Positions 46,382-57,287 of a stretch of DNA of 64,000 bases are shown here, piece by piece. Location: NCBI GenBank assembly GCA_021234155.1, contig JAJEKV010000094.1, positions 2,257,782 to 2,321,781 on the forward strand, in the 5' to 3' direction. Positions within the stretch are counted from its first letter, which is position 1; each line of letters starts with the position of its first letter. The notes below the pieces were generated by a model that saw only the letters and a program-made list of their open reading frames with translations, did no database searches and was not told the origin of the DNA. The stretch comes from Isoetes taiwanensis (lineage: Eukaryota > Streptophyta > Lycopodiopsida > Isoetales > Isoetaceae). The position numbers were made by a program, and so were the translations under genes.

Positions 46382-46664
46382 CTCTTTCATTCTTAATTTT
46401 GAGAGAGCTGAAGTGAGATCGCATCAGGCGCGAAATATGTTTGTGTGCAAAATGTTTAAATTGTCAAGCAGTCCAATACACGCCTGGCGTGAATTGCAAA
46501 CAGTAATTAGCTTTATGCAGTTCACGCCAGGCGTGTATTGGACCTGCACAATGTAAACATTTTGCACACAAGCATATTTCGCGCCTGGCGTGATTTCAAT
46601 TCAGCTCTCTCGAATTTGAAAATTACAGTACAGCTTCTGAAGAAATTACAGTATTGCTTTAAAG
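46335..46664. repeat. Long hairpin A with CGCGCCTGGCGTG motifs
   Basis: Arms of about 160 bases (46335 to about 46494 and about 46507-46664) are near-perfect reverse complements. Shared blocks are AATTTCTTCAGAAGCTG, GAGAGAGCTGAA, GCGCGAAATATG, TGTGTGCAAAATGTTTA and CAATACACGCCTGGCGTGAA. The left arm starts inside the second 136-bp unit, so the hairpin arose by inverted duplication of that 3' flanking sequence. A transcript across it would fold into a long double-stranded RNA. Confidence 0.85.
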
Positions 46665-46869
46665 TACAATACAGGATACACGCATGGTATTTAAATTACA
46701 AGTGAATGGTATTAGCTCATGGCGCGAAATCACTAATTTGTTTTTTCAATGAATTCGCGCCTGGCACGTATTCAACTGAACATACTGGCGCGTATTCAAC
46801 TGAAGTTCCTCCTGTGCCAGCATAGGCTACAAGCATAAGCGTATTCAATTAGTGTCGTGCTATTTAGGG

Positions 46870-47090
46870 GCTTGAAATGGAGAATGCTAAGCTGATAATT
46901 AGAGTTGCAGACCTCGAAGCCATTTTGGGTAATATCCCAATAGCTGCACCATCTTAGTTGCCAGAATCTTGTATGCCAGTTTATCTTTTTTCAACAGCAT
47001 TTGAGACTATTGTGCCAGCATTTGAGACTACTGAGGAACAACACACAGATGAATAACACATAGATGAATAACACACAGATGTAATTAAAA
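46870..47090 (+). pseudogene. Possible 3' end of a coiled-coil coding sequence
   Basis: The frame EMENAKLIIRVADLEAILGN runs to a stop at about 46959 (heptad-like spacing) and may be a last exon, but no start is visible. Three copies of ACACAGATGAATA or close variants follow at about 47040-47085. Confidence 0.3.
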
Positions 47091-47330
47091 CAATGTAAAG
47101 AATGCAGGTTTTTTAAAGAATATCCCATCCATGTAAAGAATACAGTGTTTTTTAAATTCCTGAATGCTCTGGTCTGCAGGCCTTATAGTTTTGCAATATT
47201 GAATGAATGGTCTGGCATGCAAGCGTTTTAATTTCATACATATGACAGAATCAGCTTGTGCATTTTAGTATGAGCACTCAATCTTCCTCTATGTCTTCCA
47301 AGAAAATGAAACTCACCTTCTTTAAGCAAA

Positions 47331-47886
47331 TTACTGGCCATGCAACAAAGGTTCCGATGCTTCACCCACTGTGTCTCCATCAGGATGCCTTCTGGGTAAT
47401 GCTTCGTCGTTGAAATGGCAACTGGTTACTAGAATCTTCACATGATCATTTCCAAGAGGAACTCCATGGCAGATTGCTTCCGGATCGACTGATTCTATCT
47501 TGCAATTTCCCACCCTCCTCTTCAAATTCGTCGTCAGCATGTAGCATTCTTCTCCAACGCTGTTCAATGTCGCAAGATCATGGGATTAATTTGGAGCTTG
47601 GGTTCTGGAAGAGTAGATGAACTTACATGAAGGCACTCGACATCGCTCAGGCGCCGGCTTCTTCCCAGTTCTTCCGAATTATTTCGAGTTCTTTCGAGTT
47701 CGAATGAGAAGAAAGGCTGGCGGCAAGATTAGGTGGTAGTTTCAAATTATCCGTTAATTGTACTGCTTTTCTAGCCGCTGAGTGAAATCTAATTATGGGA
47801 TTTGACAATACGGCGGTCGTAGAGCCATTTACTGCTCGTATGATCGCGTCCCGTCCATTAGGCTCAATCGTAAGATTGCTAACCAT
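47331..47886 (-). CDS. Hypothetical two-exon minus-strand gene
   Basis: ATG at 47886 opens MVSNLTIEPNGRDAIIRAVN and ends RKNWEEAGA plus stop at 47647. Near there a CTTCAT/GTAAGT donor lies in another frame. A second frame, 47567-47331, reads SVGEECYMLTTNLKRRVGNC and HVKILVTSCHFNDEALPRR. I recognise no family. The frame mismatch before the donor suggests an indel or a different exon plan. Its start abuts the tandem repeat at 47886-48040, which is shared with the divergent gene at 48179. Confidence 0.35.
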
Positions 47887-48067
47887 CGATTAAAAGTCGA
47901 TCCGCGAAATTTAAATATCCGCTCCCTTCTATCGGACCGTCGATTAAAAGTCGATCCGCAAAATTTTAATAACCGCTCGCTTCTATCGGACCGTCGATCA
48001 AAAGTCGATCCGAATGAAACCCGTCGATCGAAAGCCGACCTAATCGCCTTATGGAAATCTATATAAG
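47886..48067. promoter_or_regulatory. Bidirectional promoter-like region: 54-bp tandem repeats and TATA box
   Basis: Two full units (47886-47939, 47940-47993) and two partial ones contain TCGATTAAAAGTCGATCCGC and TTCTATCGGACCG. TCGAT...GTCGA pairs give each unit dyad symmetry. TATATAAG at 48060-48067 suits the plus-strand gene at 48179. The minus-strand ATG lies at 47886. Repeated dyads between divergent starts suggest a shared binding site; this is inference. Confidence 0.5.
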
Positions 48068-48178
48068 TTTTTGAATTCCATTTCTTGCTTTTTGATTGTC
48101 GACTTGCTCCGAGACGCTCAAGAACTCCGAGGCGCTCAAGAACTCAAGAACTCCGAGGCGCTCAAGATCATCGCGAAG

Positions 48179-50677
48179 ATGCCGCCCAAAGGTCGTGCTG
48201 CTCCAAACTCAGGCCGGGCCGCGAGAGAAGGTGCTGAAGGTCAGTATTGTCATCATTCTGTGTGTTATTCATTCATTGTTCATTGCTCTGATTAGTGTGC
48301 AGTGTTTGCTCTGTATTTACTGTATTTGCTCTGTATCTTCTGCCTATACTCCTGTCTATTATTTCTGTAGCAGTGACTTAAATTTCTATAGCTGCTCACA
48401 CTCCTGTCTATCATTTCTTTAGCTGCTCATTTCTGCAGTGACTTGTATTTGCATCTGCATAATAAATGTCCTTCCTGTGTTAAATTGTCCTGCTCGTGAT
48501 TAACTGTTCTGTCTATAATTTGTAAAGTAGTATGACCGTGTTTAGTTGGCCTGCCTTGTAAAGTAGTATGACCGTGTTTAGTTGGCCTGCCTTCGAGTGC
48601 CTTTGGGGACTGTATGCCATTCTGTACTTTAGCATGGCCGGAATTGATGACCACCCGAAATCGCGCTAAGCGTGTATTGCACCCTCGTTTGCAGGGAAGA
48701 AGAGACAAAACCGAATGGTAGCTCCTACACCTCCTCCTAAGAAAGCAAGGGGCTCGAAAGATACTCCAGCGAGCTCCAGCTCACAGAAGAAGGGAAAGCC
48801 CAATGAGGACGCAGTATCCTATGCATTGTCGATGTAGCGGATCCATTATCAGAGATCCTCCATGCCCCGAGGAGAAGATGGATGACAGTGCGGAGTGGTA
48901 TGTTGATGTAGGCAAAATAAATGGTAAGGTGGATCTTGTGTTACACTCTAGAAAGAAAGAGATCGATCTTATGAAGAAACAAGGTATTCTTATCACTTGT
49001 GAGGAGCAGGATGACATATGTTGTCAACTCCTAGTGGAGGTTGTGAAGAACCACAAGAAAGATCTCGTCAGATTTACACATGCTAGGGCAACTGCTTTCA
49101 AGGATGGTCTGATGAAGAAGGACGTGAGTGCTGAGTCATGTTTCAAGTACGGATGGCCTCAAAATACTGTCCTCACTCCAGTTTCTATTAGTGAAGGGGT
49201 GTCTGCAGTGAGGAGAGCTTTGCGAGGACCTTCTCCAAGTTACTACCTGGAGGAGATGAAGCATCAAAATGATATCAGGGATGTACGAAGATTGCTGGAC
49301 TTAGGAAAGGACATCCCCGCCGCAACAGATTGATGGCATTTTGGCGTAAAATGACTCAAAAGAAATTGCAGCCGGAGGCAATGAGTAGGCTAGTCAAGTA
49401 TGCGGATAAACTATCCACTTGGCCAATCTTTTACACATCCCATCCATGTTGACCGCCCCGGTGAGATCACATAAGTCAAGTCTTGTTAGCGGGGAGGTAT
49501 GATCCCGAGCATGCAAGAGAAATATTGAGGGCGATGGTGAGGAATCCAGGCCAAGTTCCTATGCCACCGACATGCTTCCTTGGGATAAGAAAAAGGATGC
49601 TCCACTCCGAAGGACAACACTAGAAGAGCTAACAGTGGAGAACCCTAATGTATGCTTCCTTATTATTGACGGACAACATTCTATTGAGGCACAACGATCC
49701 CTATCCAACCAGGCTAAGCAAACCGGACAAACAATGTATCTGCTACATTACAACCACAGGAGGTGTCGGTTTCTAAGCCCCCATACCCCTGCAGAGGACC
49801 TGGCAGAGATTAGTGCAACATTGAACGAAATGGGCGAAGTCTTTCTTTATAAAAGGTTAGTATATTTGGTGGAATAGAGTCAGATATATCAAGTAGCAAT
49901 AACAGTAGTAGACTAGGTCCAGCGTGTGTCAAGGCGTGCCAATTCACGCGTGGCGTGAATTCATGCTGCCAATTCGCGCCTGGCGTGTATTCGTCCGCGA
50001 ATTGTCAGCATGAATACACGCCACGCGCGAATTGCCAATGTACCGCCTGATCAAAATGCAATACATTGGCAATTCGCGCGTGGCGTGTATTCATGCTGAC
50101 AATTCGCGGACGAATACACGCCAGGCGCGAATTGGCAGCATGAATTCACGCCAGGCGCGAATTGGCACGGCTGCCTTTGACGTTTCCTGATTATCCTTTT
50201 TGCTTGATCTAAAAAGCGGTTAATTTTTGTATGCCCTGCTCATATTGGCTGACATGCTTTCCTTACACGTGCAGCCCTTACGTGGAACAACTCCGTCATG
50301 CCCGCCAGCAATGGATAGAATATGGAAGACCCCTGCAAACAAAACAGGGAGGAACGAAGTCTGAGGAGTTTAAGGCATTGGAAAAGACCTTGGCTCAGAC
50401 TATCATCCAAGATAGGAAACCAAGAGCCAAAAAAACAGGAAAAAAAACTGGGGAGGAAGCAGGCGAGACGTCTAAAGCAGCTTCCAGAGGCCCTACAGAT
50501 GCCTACAAGATCGTCTTCGCTAAGGACGAAGTCTGGGCGAAGTGGAACGAGTTCTGGGGTGCTTATGCTCAGAAACAGCTACCAGACCCAATGGGACGAG
50601 TGCCTCTTCAAGATACTTCAATATTTGATCTCAAGACTACCGAGATGAGGAAAGTACTGAAGAGTATAATAGTGTGA
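48179..50677 (+). pseudogene. Spliced gene of unknown family with an IIDGQHS motif, frameshifted
   Basis: Exon 48179-48239 (MPPKGRAAPNSGRAAREGAE) joins 48695 onward (GKKRQNRMVAPTPPKKARGS). The leader has repeated CTCAAGAACTCCGAGGCG. After a TAG at about 48835 coding continues in other frames: 48803-49333 (EWYVDVGKINGKVDLVLHS, FKYGWPQNTVLTPVSISEGV), 49334 onward (AFWRKMTQKKLQPEAM), 49572-49855 (FLIIDGQHSIEAQRSL), then exon 50275-50677 (SPYVEQLRHARQQWIEYGRP to the stop). The intron 49856-50274 contains hairpin B. At least three shifts make it a pseudogene as read. DGQH recalls the (D/G)GQHR motif of ParB/DndB-like proteins, but I would not assign a function on that alone. Confidence 0.5.
49935..50167. 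repeat. Intronic hairpin B built of alternating CGCGCCTGGCGTG modules
   Basis: The left arm (49935-50043) and right arm (50060-50167) are almost perfect reverse complements around CGCCTGATCAAAATGC. Each arm holds three modules of the type AATTCGCGCCTGGCGTG or its complement, separated by CATGCTG. The core is itself nearly palindromic. The whole hairpin lies between the donor at 49856 and the acceptor at 50274 of the 48179-50677 gene. It shares the core with hairpin A. Confidence 0.88.
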
Positions 50678-50795
50678 TTTACACTTGATCATAGGGTTCA
50701 TTGAATTCATGAGATTGATTATTTATACAATGGTCATATGGAAATGCCAAGGTTGGCTCTAATGGTCTAAGATGACATCGAAGTCTAATATAGAA

Positions 50796-50960
50796 TATGT
50801 AGCATAATAACAGGGGGTTACTTTTAGATTTTTATACACTTTTTCATATGGTTTTTCTATGATTTCGTTGTTGTATTCGTTGAGGTGTACTAAATAGTAT
50901 TTCTAGAGTGCACCCTTTATGGGCCGTTGATTTTCGTTGGTTGGAACAATCCGAGGGTTG
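50796..50960. repeat. Repeat with conserved terminus TATGTAGCATAATAACAGG
   Basis: Same family and orientation as 11437-11605. The core TTTCTAGAGTGCACC matches the complement of 15920-16080. Confidence 0.65.
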
Positions 50961-50984
50961 TTGTCTTTCTCTGCATGTGTTTGT

Positions 50985-51145
50985 GCATGAACACTGTGCA
51001 AGTGTGTGCATGTGCATGTGTGTGCATGTGCATGTTCATATGCATGTGCATGTGTATTGTGCATGTGCATGTGCAAGTGCAAGTGCAAGTGCAAGTGCAA
51101 GTGCATGTGCATGTGTGCATGTGTGTGCATGTGTGTGCATGTCCT
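50985..51145. repeat. (TGCATG)n / (TGCAAG)n microsatellite
   Basis: Hexanucleotide-based repeat that generates open frames in nearly all six phases (50903-51276). None of these is a gene. Confidence 0.92.
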
Positions 51146-51660
51146 CTTGGATTCTTATTGCCGGAGTGGATTTTACTACCACGAGATGGAGTTTTTGCTC
51201 ACACTTACAAAGGTATTTGTTTTTTAATGTTTCTTCAGTTAGCATAATATTTTTTTACAAGGTATTGGTTTCCTGATTCTACAATGTAGTGCTGCAAAAC
51301 CCCCTTTTGTTTCCTTCCTATGATTTGCTGCAGATTCAAGTTTAGGCCCTCTGTTTGCTTTCAACTCTTGGATATTTCTGGCTTCCGGATTGTTCATAGC
51401 AGCCAGCCTTTAGCTTCAATCAACAAACGGATTCTTATGCACACATAACAGCGGATTATTCCACGCCCTTTTCCATGTCACGCAGATCACCAAACAAAGG
51501 GCCACAAGAATACATTTATATTGTAGGTTTGGAACTTTAATCGGACCGTAAGGTGAATCATGCATTACCTTTAAGCTAGAGATGGAGCATCCAAAATCAT
51601 ATGGATTGATAAACAATGGTGTCATTGTGAAAGAGAAATAGTTGTAGCGGAAGTAACAAT
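51146..51660. other. Interval without recognised features
   Basis: No coding or repeat feature supported beyond short AT-rich runs. Confidence 0.5.
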
Positions 51661-52223
51661 ATATAGCATAATAACAGAGGGTTTTCTTTGTGTTGTAAAC
51701 TTTATGACTTTCAGAATAATGGGATCAATCTGCTCTATCTTTATGGTAACTTTTACCCCTAAGGCCCCGAAGGGGCCAAAAAAATTTTTTTGCAACACAA
51801 ACCATTAACATCCAACATATAAAAATTAAATCCCCCAACACATAACAACCATTGACATTAACAACCAACACATAACTACCATTGACATTAATTAACATAA
51901 CCATTGGATCCAACACATTTAAATTAAAATCCCCGTTAAACCCCCTTTGGTTTGGGTGCATATTCACATGGGGGGTGACGTAGGGCAGCGAGAGCCCTCA
52001 TAATTGTATTTTGCACGTATGAAATCAACACCATATAGTATTCTGCTTGAAATCTTATAGTATTTTGCGAATTTTATTATACAGTATAGCAAATTTTGTA
52101 CTTGCATGCCCCACAAACAAGGAACTTTACGTACGGTATAGATTAAGGAATAAGGGGTGAATATGCCTATCCAACAGCTCTCGTTGCCCGGAGTCACCCC
52201 CCGTGTGAATATGCACCCAAACC
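51661..52223. repeat. Inverse composite repeat with foldback copy 5
   Basis: Reads as the reverse of 551-2101 with a large internal deletion: conserved terminus at 51661, TTTATGGTAACTTTTACCCC at about 51742, palindrome AGGCCCCGAAGGGGCC at 51763-51778, then foldback arms from 51795 to 52223 with the centre in reverse orientation. The right end breaks off in AACCAGAAACC. Confidence 0.75.
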
Positions 52224-54101
52224 AGAAACCTAGCTCGGTGAACAGTGTTCCCGGCCAGGTGGTTTCTACAGCAGAGATCTAGGGGCCGACTTGCTGAACC
52301 AAAGGATACGATAATGGGATTGCCAGAATGCGGTGATCCCATAGATAATATAAGGAGAAACTCGGGTTGTAAAGTGAACGGTTATGAATGGAGTGATCGA
52401 TTGAAGTTATGGTTCTTGTTATTGAATATTTTGTGTTTATTCCATTGTTTCATTGGGGTCCAAGCACATTAGGGTGGCTCAAATTAAACCAAATTAGGGC
52501 TAGCAATTAGCGCTAACCGTTTCCTTTTTTAACGGCAAATTTAAAATTAGATTAGCACTAATTCCCACCCAAATTCCCACGCAAATCCCAAAAAAATCTT
52601 GGAGAGACTCGTTCTCCCTTCCTGCTTACATTCACCTTCAACATTTTGATTTGCATCTCTTCAATTGGCATTGCAAGCATGGTAAAATGGCGTACCATGC
52701 AAGTCGGATGGTGCATAAAAAATAGGAGACGATTTTCCAAAATTGCATACATTTCTGCTGGTTATAGGGTTATCCTAAGAGAGACCGGGCAAAAATCTTA
52801 TCCTAAGTGAGACCAGGTAAGAATCTTGTGGTTTGTTTAAGTTAAAGCAAGATGGGATCCTTGATTTCTTTGTCACTTCTTGTTTTTTCTTCTTTTGCAT
52901 TCAAACCTTGTAAACGTGAGAATTGTTTTGCTGCATTCCTAGATTGTAGTTTGAAAGAAGGAATTTTTTACTGAAATGATTCTGCATTGTCTTCTCTTTG
53001 CATTTATGCTTTAAATATGTCTCTGTTCTGTGTGTTCATTACGAAATAATTTGGGGGATTTGGATTATATTTCTGGGTTAGATAGTAAATAACAAAGTTT
53101 TCCTTTTGTATACGTACTTTGGTGGGGATTCCAGTCTGATAGTACCAAGAAATTATGATTCCAATGTATATAGATTTTTAATTTATTCCATGGCAAGGCG
53201 GGCTTTTAAAAATGCATTTGTATATCCATTATCAAATTTGTTTGTGAGAGTTAGATTGCATTTTTGTACTAGACTGTGCATAGCAAAGCTTTATGAATTT
53301 GCTGCATAGAAGTTTGTAGAGGAAATGTCAATTTGAAGGTAGAATGACAATAAAAAAAATGTTTTACAGACCGCAAGTAAAATCTTGAAGGTGTTTTTCT
53401 TGGATGCAAATCTTGAAGGTGTATAGTTGCTTGTGACAACGGATTAGCACGCGTATCACGAGACAAGTAAGTTTTCTTTCAACGCTCGTACTACGTGATG
53501 CAAGAGTTACTATTCTTTTTGATTTACCTTTTTAATTAGAGTTTTGTTACTTTTCAATACCTAGACGGGATGACACCAATTTAATATGCATAATTTTATA
53601 TGCTAAATGCTGATCTCTAGACTGCACCTAGTGTTATATGGAACTTTTCCACTAGTAGCTTTAAATTAGTAGTAATTGGTCCTAAATAACTAATTGCCAT
53701 GCCAAGTGAGTATTTGAATAGAATAGAATAGGTTTTTAGCGTCCACGGAGACCATGCTAATTAATAAAGGTGTGGTGCAAAGTAGATGCTCATGCTGCAA
53801 GTTAGCACCACAGATTGCTAATTATGACGATGTTGATATTTAATTTACTAAGTAGTACTATGTTTGATTTATATTACTGTTTTGTGCTAACAGTCCCCCA
53901 ATTTAGTGGCTTGTACTAATTTCTTGTCTTGTACTATTTACTTTCATCAATGGCTAGGTAGCAGTATGATATTTTTCTTATTTACTAACTTGGAGTGACT
54001 AGTACTATGTGGACTTAGGATTACTAATTGGTCATAGCTTGACTTCTTTGGCACTAATTTCAAATTAGTACTAAATCCAGATTTTGTACTATTGTTGCAG
54101 T
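52224..54101. other. Interval rich in TTAGTGCTAA / TAGTACTAA motifs, no gene
   Basis: From about 53570 to 54095 the motifs TAGTACTA, TTAGTACTA and TAGTGCTA-like recur. The same motifs crowd 62500-63100. No coding region is supported. Short frames such as 53106-53309 show no domain. Confidence 0.5.
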
Positions 54102-55269
54102 ATGTCTAAAGGAAGGAGCTTGTGTAAGGTGAAGAAGGAAGAAGAAACTTTCTCAGCAGCAGAGCGAGAAAGGATTCTAGACACATCTATACTGTCGTGT
54201 GAAGGCATGACGTAGGCAGATGTCAGAAAAGCTGAGATAGATGATGAAGAGATTCGAAAAATATTTGGTGTACCAAAGTGTGATGGTAAAAAGCAAATAT
54301 ATAAGTTCGCAAGGATGAATGCACAATATGTAGACCAGTTTTTAGATGTATATCGCAGATGCTACCAGAGGCTTGATGTATCGTTGGAGAGGTAGGTAAG
54401 ATTTACGCCAAGGCATTTGCGCTACAAGTATATGGTGAGAAAATAAATTGGAGATCATTTGTCGTAAAGAATGAAAAGGGGAGAAGCCAAAAGAGTTGAT
54501 GATGCATTAGCACCTACTATCGGTCCTTTAGATCAGATAGATTATGTTTTGAGTGAAAAGGTAGTAACTAAAGCAATATTCGATTTGGAGTCAGAGTTGA
54601 ATGAAGTTAATACAAGAGTGCAAAATAAAAAACTGCACACTATGGCAAAGAGAGTAAAAAGCATTGGAAGAAGTGTTCCCATGAGATGGCTTATGCAAAA
54701 GGGCAGATGCAAGATGCCAAAGATAGAATGGAGAGCGCAAATTCCACCATAGAGAAGAAATCGACGGAGATGACTGTTTCTTTTCTATTGACCAACATAA
54801 ACCTCAAGGAAGAGGAGCTTTTAAAAGCTAGCAAAGCTTATAAAGCACAAGAGGAATCATTACAAAAGGTAAGCATATTGTACATCGACTAGTTGATTGT
54901 TTTAGGGATCTTATGAATGACTTTATTTTTATGTTTATAGGAAGAGGGCACCAAGCAGCAATTACTTCCAAAAGTGGAAAAATTGCAGTCAATTTTGGCC
55001 TCCTTGAAGACAATGGCCAAGCTGCAAATTGGTTTTCCATATGTCAAACAACCATGTTCATCATCAGATGCATTTGTTTTTAAAAAAAATGTTCTTATTG
55101 CACATTTGGTTTTGATCCAAATAGTGTGTGCGCGATTATTTCACATTGCTTGCATGCCTTCCATCCTTTATGCACTTATATTTGCTTCGCCAAAGACTCA
55201 AAGTGTCCTGAATGCTTTGTAGACATGCCCAATACATGGCTTAAGTCCCTTGGAATAAGAAAACCATTA
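54102..55269 (+). pseudogene. Coiled-coil protein with RING-like Cys/His motif, broken
   Basis: ATG 54102 opens MSKGRSLCKVKKEEETFSAA, then in-frame TAG at 54213-54215, then ADVRKAEIDDEEIRKIFG. Later frames give a charged, helical region (LESELNEVNTRVQNKKLH, AKGQMQDAKDRMESANSTIE, LKEEELLKASKAYKAQEESL) with a heptad look. A different frame, 55090-55269, encodes CSYCTFGFDPNSVC, HCLHAFHPLC and CPECFVDMPNTWLKSLG, a C-x2-C...C...H-C-x-H...C...C-x2-C pattern like a RING-type or related zinc finger. The start follows TTGTTGCAG, so 54102 may be an internal exon. Stops and shifts mean no intact product. Confidence 0.5.
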
Positions 55270-55441
55270 CTAACTCATTGCGAATGAAACAGACCTCAAA
55301 TATTGATGATGAGAATCCTCTTGTGAAGATGTTCTCACCAAAAGCTGTTGACCATTATGAGGTGATCCAAACTCAAGCTTCTCTACCGTTATCCATCAAA
55401 GATCAGAGACACGGACATCCAAACATCCAATTGGGTAAGTA

Positions 55442-55651
55442 ATGGCTGTATTTGTTTCATTCATGATGTTATGTGCACACGATTTTGAGAAGTTGACACC
55501 TGGACGATTATGGTGCGATATAGATGTTGAACCAGTTGCAAGCATAGATGGTAACAATACTCCCATTGAAGCAACATCACCGTTTTCTCGCAAAGAACCA
55601 TTTCTGAAATTCCTAAGGTTGATACAAGGAGACAAAGCAAGACACACCTAA
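55442..55651 (+). pseudogene. Possible exon of unknown family
   Basis: The frame reads CAHDFEKLTPGRLWCDIDVE and ends GDKARHT plus stop. It lies between the RING-like remnant and the phosphatase remnant and may belong to either. No domain recognised. Confidence 0.3.
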
Positions 55652-56226
55652 CGAGTCACGACAAAAACAGAGGTAAATACTCTATTTTGGTTAATTGCAT
55701 TTTCTTAACCATTTCATATAATGTTATTGGTTAATTGCATCCGTTAGATCCGTTGGTTGGTTGCTAATAATGATGTGTGCAGATTTTGGCAAAGGCATTG
55801 TTGCCGCCAAAATGAACTTATTATAGTTGAAGAAAGCAAAGATGAAGATACGCCGGGCTAACAACAAAAAAAGATTCTCGCCACGTAAAGATAATCTTTC
55901 TTTCATGTGTTGTATTATGATTGCTTAAACCATCTGTTATGGTACGTAAGTTTCCCCGCAAACAAACGAGATATTGTGATGAAGGAGAATCTACCTTCTG
56001 AAATTATCAAAGATCAACGGAAAAGGAAGGTGCAGAATGAAGACCAAAGTTTGTCTAGCGTTGGGGAATCTCCTTAGAAAAGTGCTAGAAGTGGTGACAA
56101 GAGAAGCTGTAGAAGCAATAGATTTGTTGGGAGTTTGAAGTCTAATAGGTACGTTTTTCTTCTAAGGTTACTTTCTGCATTCTAATTTATGCTAAATTTT
56201 GTATGACTGTGCTGTAACAGTGTTGG

Positions 56227-57171
56227 GAAGAAGCTTGTGATTTTTGAAATCAGCGACAGGGTAAAAGCATGTTAGGGTGTCCCTTAAAAAGTATTATTTA
56301 GTGACCAAAAAAGTACCTAAAAAGGTACCCAGGACTGGGTACTGGGTACCTGTGTAATATCCCAATAAAAGGTACATTCTAGAACTTTTATATATATTTT
56401 GGTCTCCGGTAGCATTATCTTTATCTTAACTTTGAATATTAATGCGTCCTTGACTTTTATTTTGGATATTTGTACTAGTTTTAATGAAAATAAAAATGAG
56501 AAAGTACCCAGTTCTGAAGTACCTAGTGTATGTACTTTTGCAGGTTCCAAAAGTGGTACACCCTAACATGCTTTTACCCGACCTGCTCATGAAGGTCTTT
56601 CAAAAGGATGAACCTGTACCTGAAATGGTTATGGGTGTTGAGATTGTTCCTTTGAAGAAGGAATTAGTTGCTGTAAGACCGGGAGCTCTTGCATTTCTGA
56701 CTTTTTGTCTCAAGCATTTCAGTGTGGGGTTTTTGGTCAACATCTGGATATCCGCACACTAGTCTTACCTCCTTCATTCCATCAAATATGCTAGAGAAGT
56801 TTTTATTTATATGGACACGCAAGGAGGCAACTAAAGTGAGATTGAAGTCCTCAGGTGAGTTGGTCTTTTTGAAGGACTTGTCGAAAGTTTGGATCAGATA
56901 TTCAGAATTCAGTTTAAGGACCACGCTCTTAATTGACCCAGTAAGGTTCTCAAATTTTCTGAACAAGAGTGATTCATGCATTGCACCAAGGTCATTCTTG
57001 CCAGATACAAATGATGGTGATTATCTTTCGAAGACTTTGCAGCCATGGTTGCATAATATCATTCCCGAGGTCAATGTCCTGGCTTATGTTGGGAAGCCTG
57101 TTCTCATTCGGAACCAATATGATGATAAGAGTGTCAAGATCTTGAGTGAGTTGAAGACTATGAACCTCTGA
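56227..57171 (+). pseudogene. FCP1/NIF-like HAD phosphatase remnant, split by a MITE
   Basis: An exon after TGTAACAG reads SVGKKLVIFEISD, is interrupted by the MITE at 56259-56579, and resumes DLLMKVFQKDEPVPEMVMGV then VRPGALAFLTFCLKHFSVGF and LVNIWISA. After a frame change near 56760 it continues EKFLFIWTRKEATKVRL, LVFLKDLSKVWIRYSEFS, TLLIDPVRFSNFLNKSDSC and a stop at 57171. This order matches NLI-interacting-factor/FCP1-type phosphatases (plant form KKLLVLDLNG...RPG...IWTSA...KDLSKVW...LLID). The catalytic DxDG-type motif is replaced by EISD, so the copy may have lacked activity even before insertion. Basic sequence at 55976-56150 may be its N-terminus. Confidence 0.65.
56259..56579. mobile_element. 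MITE M1, 321 bp, TIR GGGTAAAAGCATG
   Basis: The ends are GGGTAAAAGCATGTTAGGGTG and the complementary CACCCTAACATGCTTTTACCC. GAC flanks both sides (56255-56257 and 56580-56582), and removing the element restores the exon frame EISDLLMKVF, consistent with a 3-bp duplication. Three-base duplications fit PIF/Harbinger or CACTA families; no transposase is seen here. Confidence 0.85.
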
Positions 57172-57287
57172 TGTATTCTTATATGCTGTGTTATGCAGTT
57201 CAAGTAATAAAAAACTCTGATGTACGTGTTATTTGCAATACAAGTAATATGAAATTCTGATGTATTCTTATATGCTGTCTTATTTGC

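Noticed and set aside
50903-51276. Overlapping His/Cys/Val-rich ORFs in five frames
   Set aside because: They are translations of the TGCATG/TGCAAG microsatellite.
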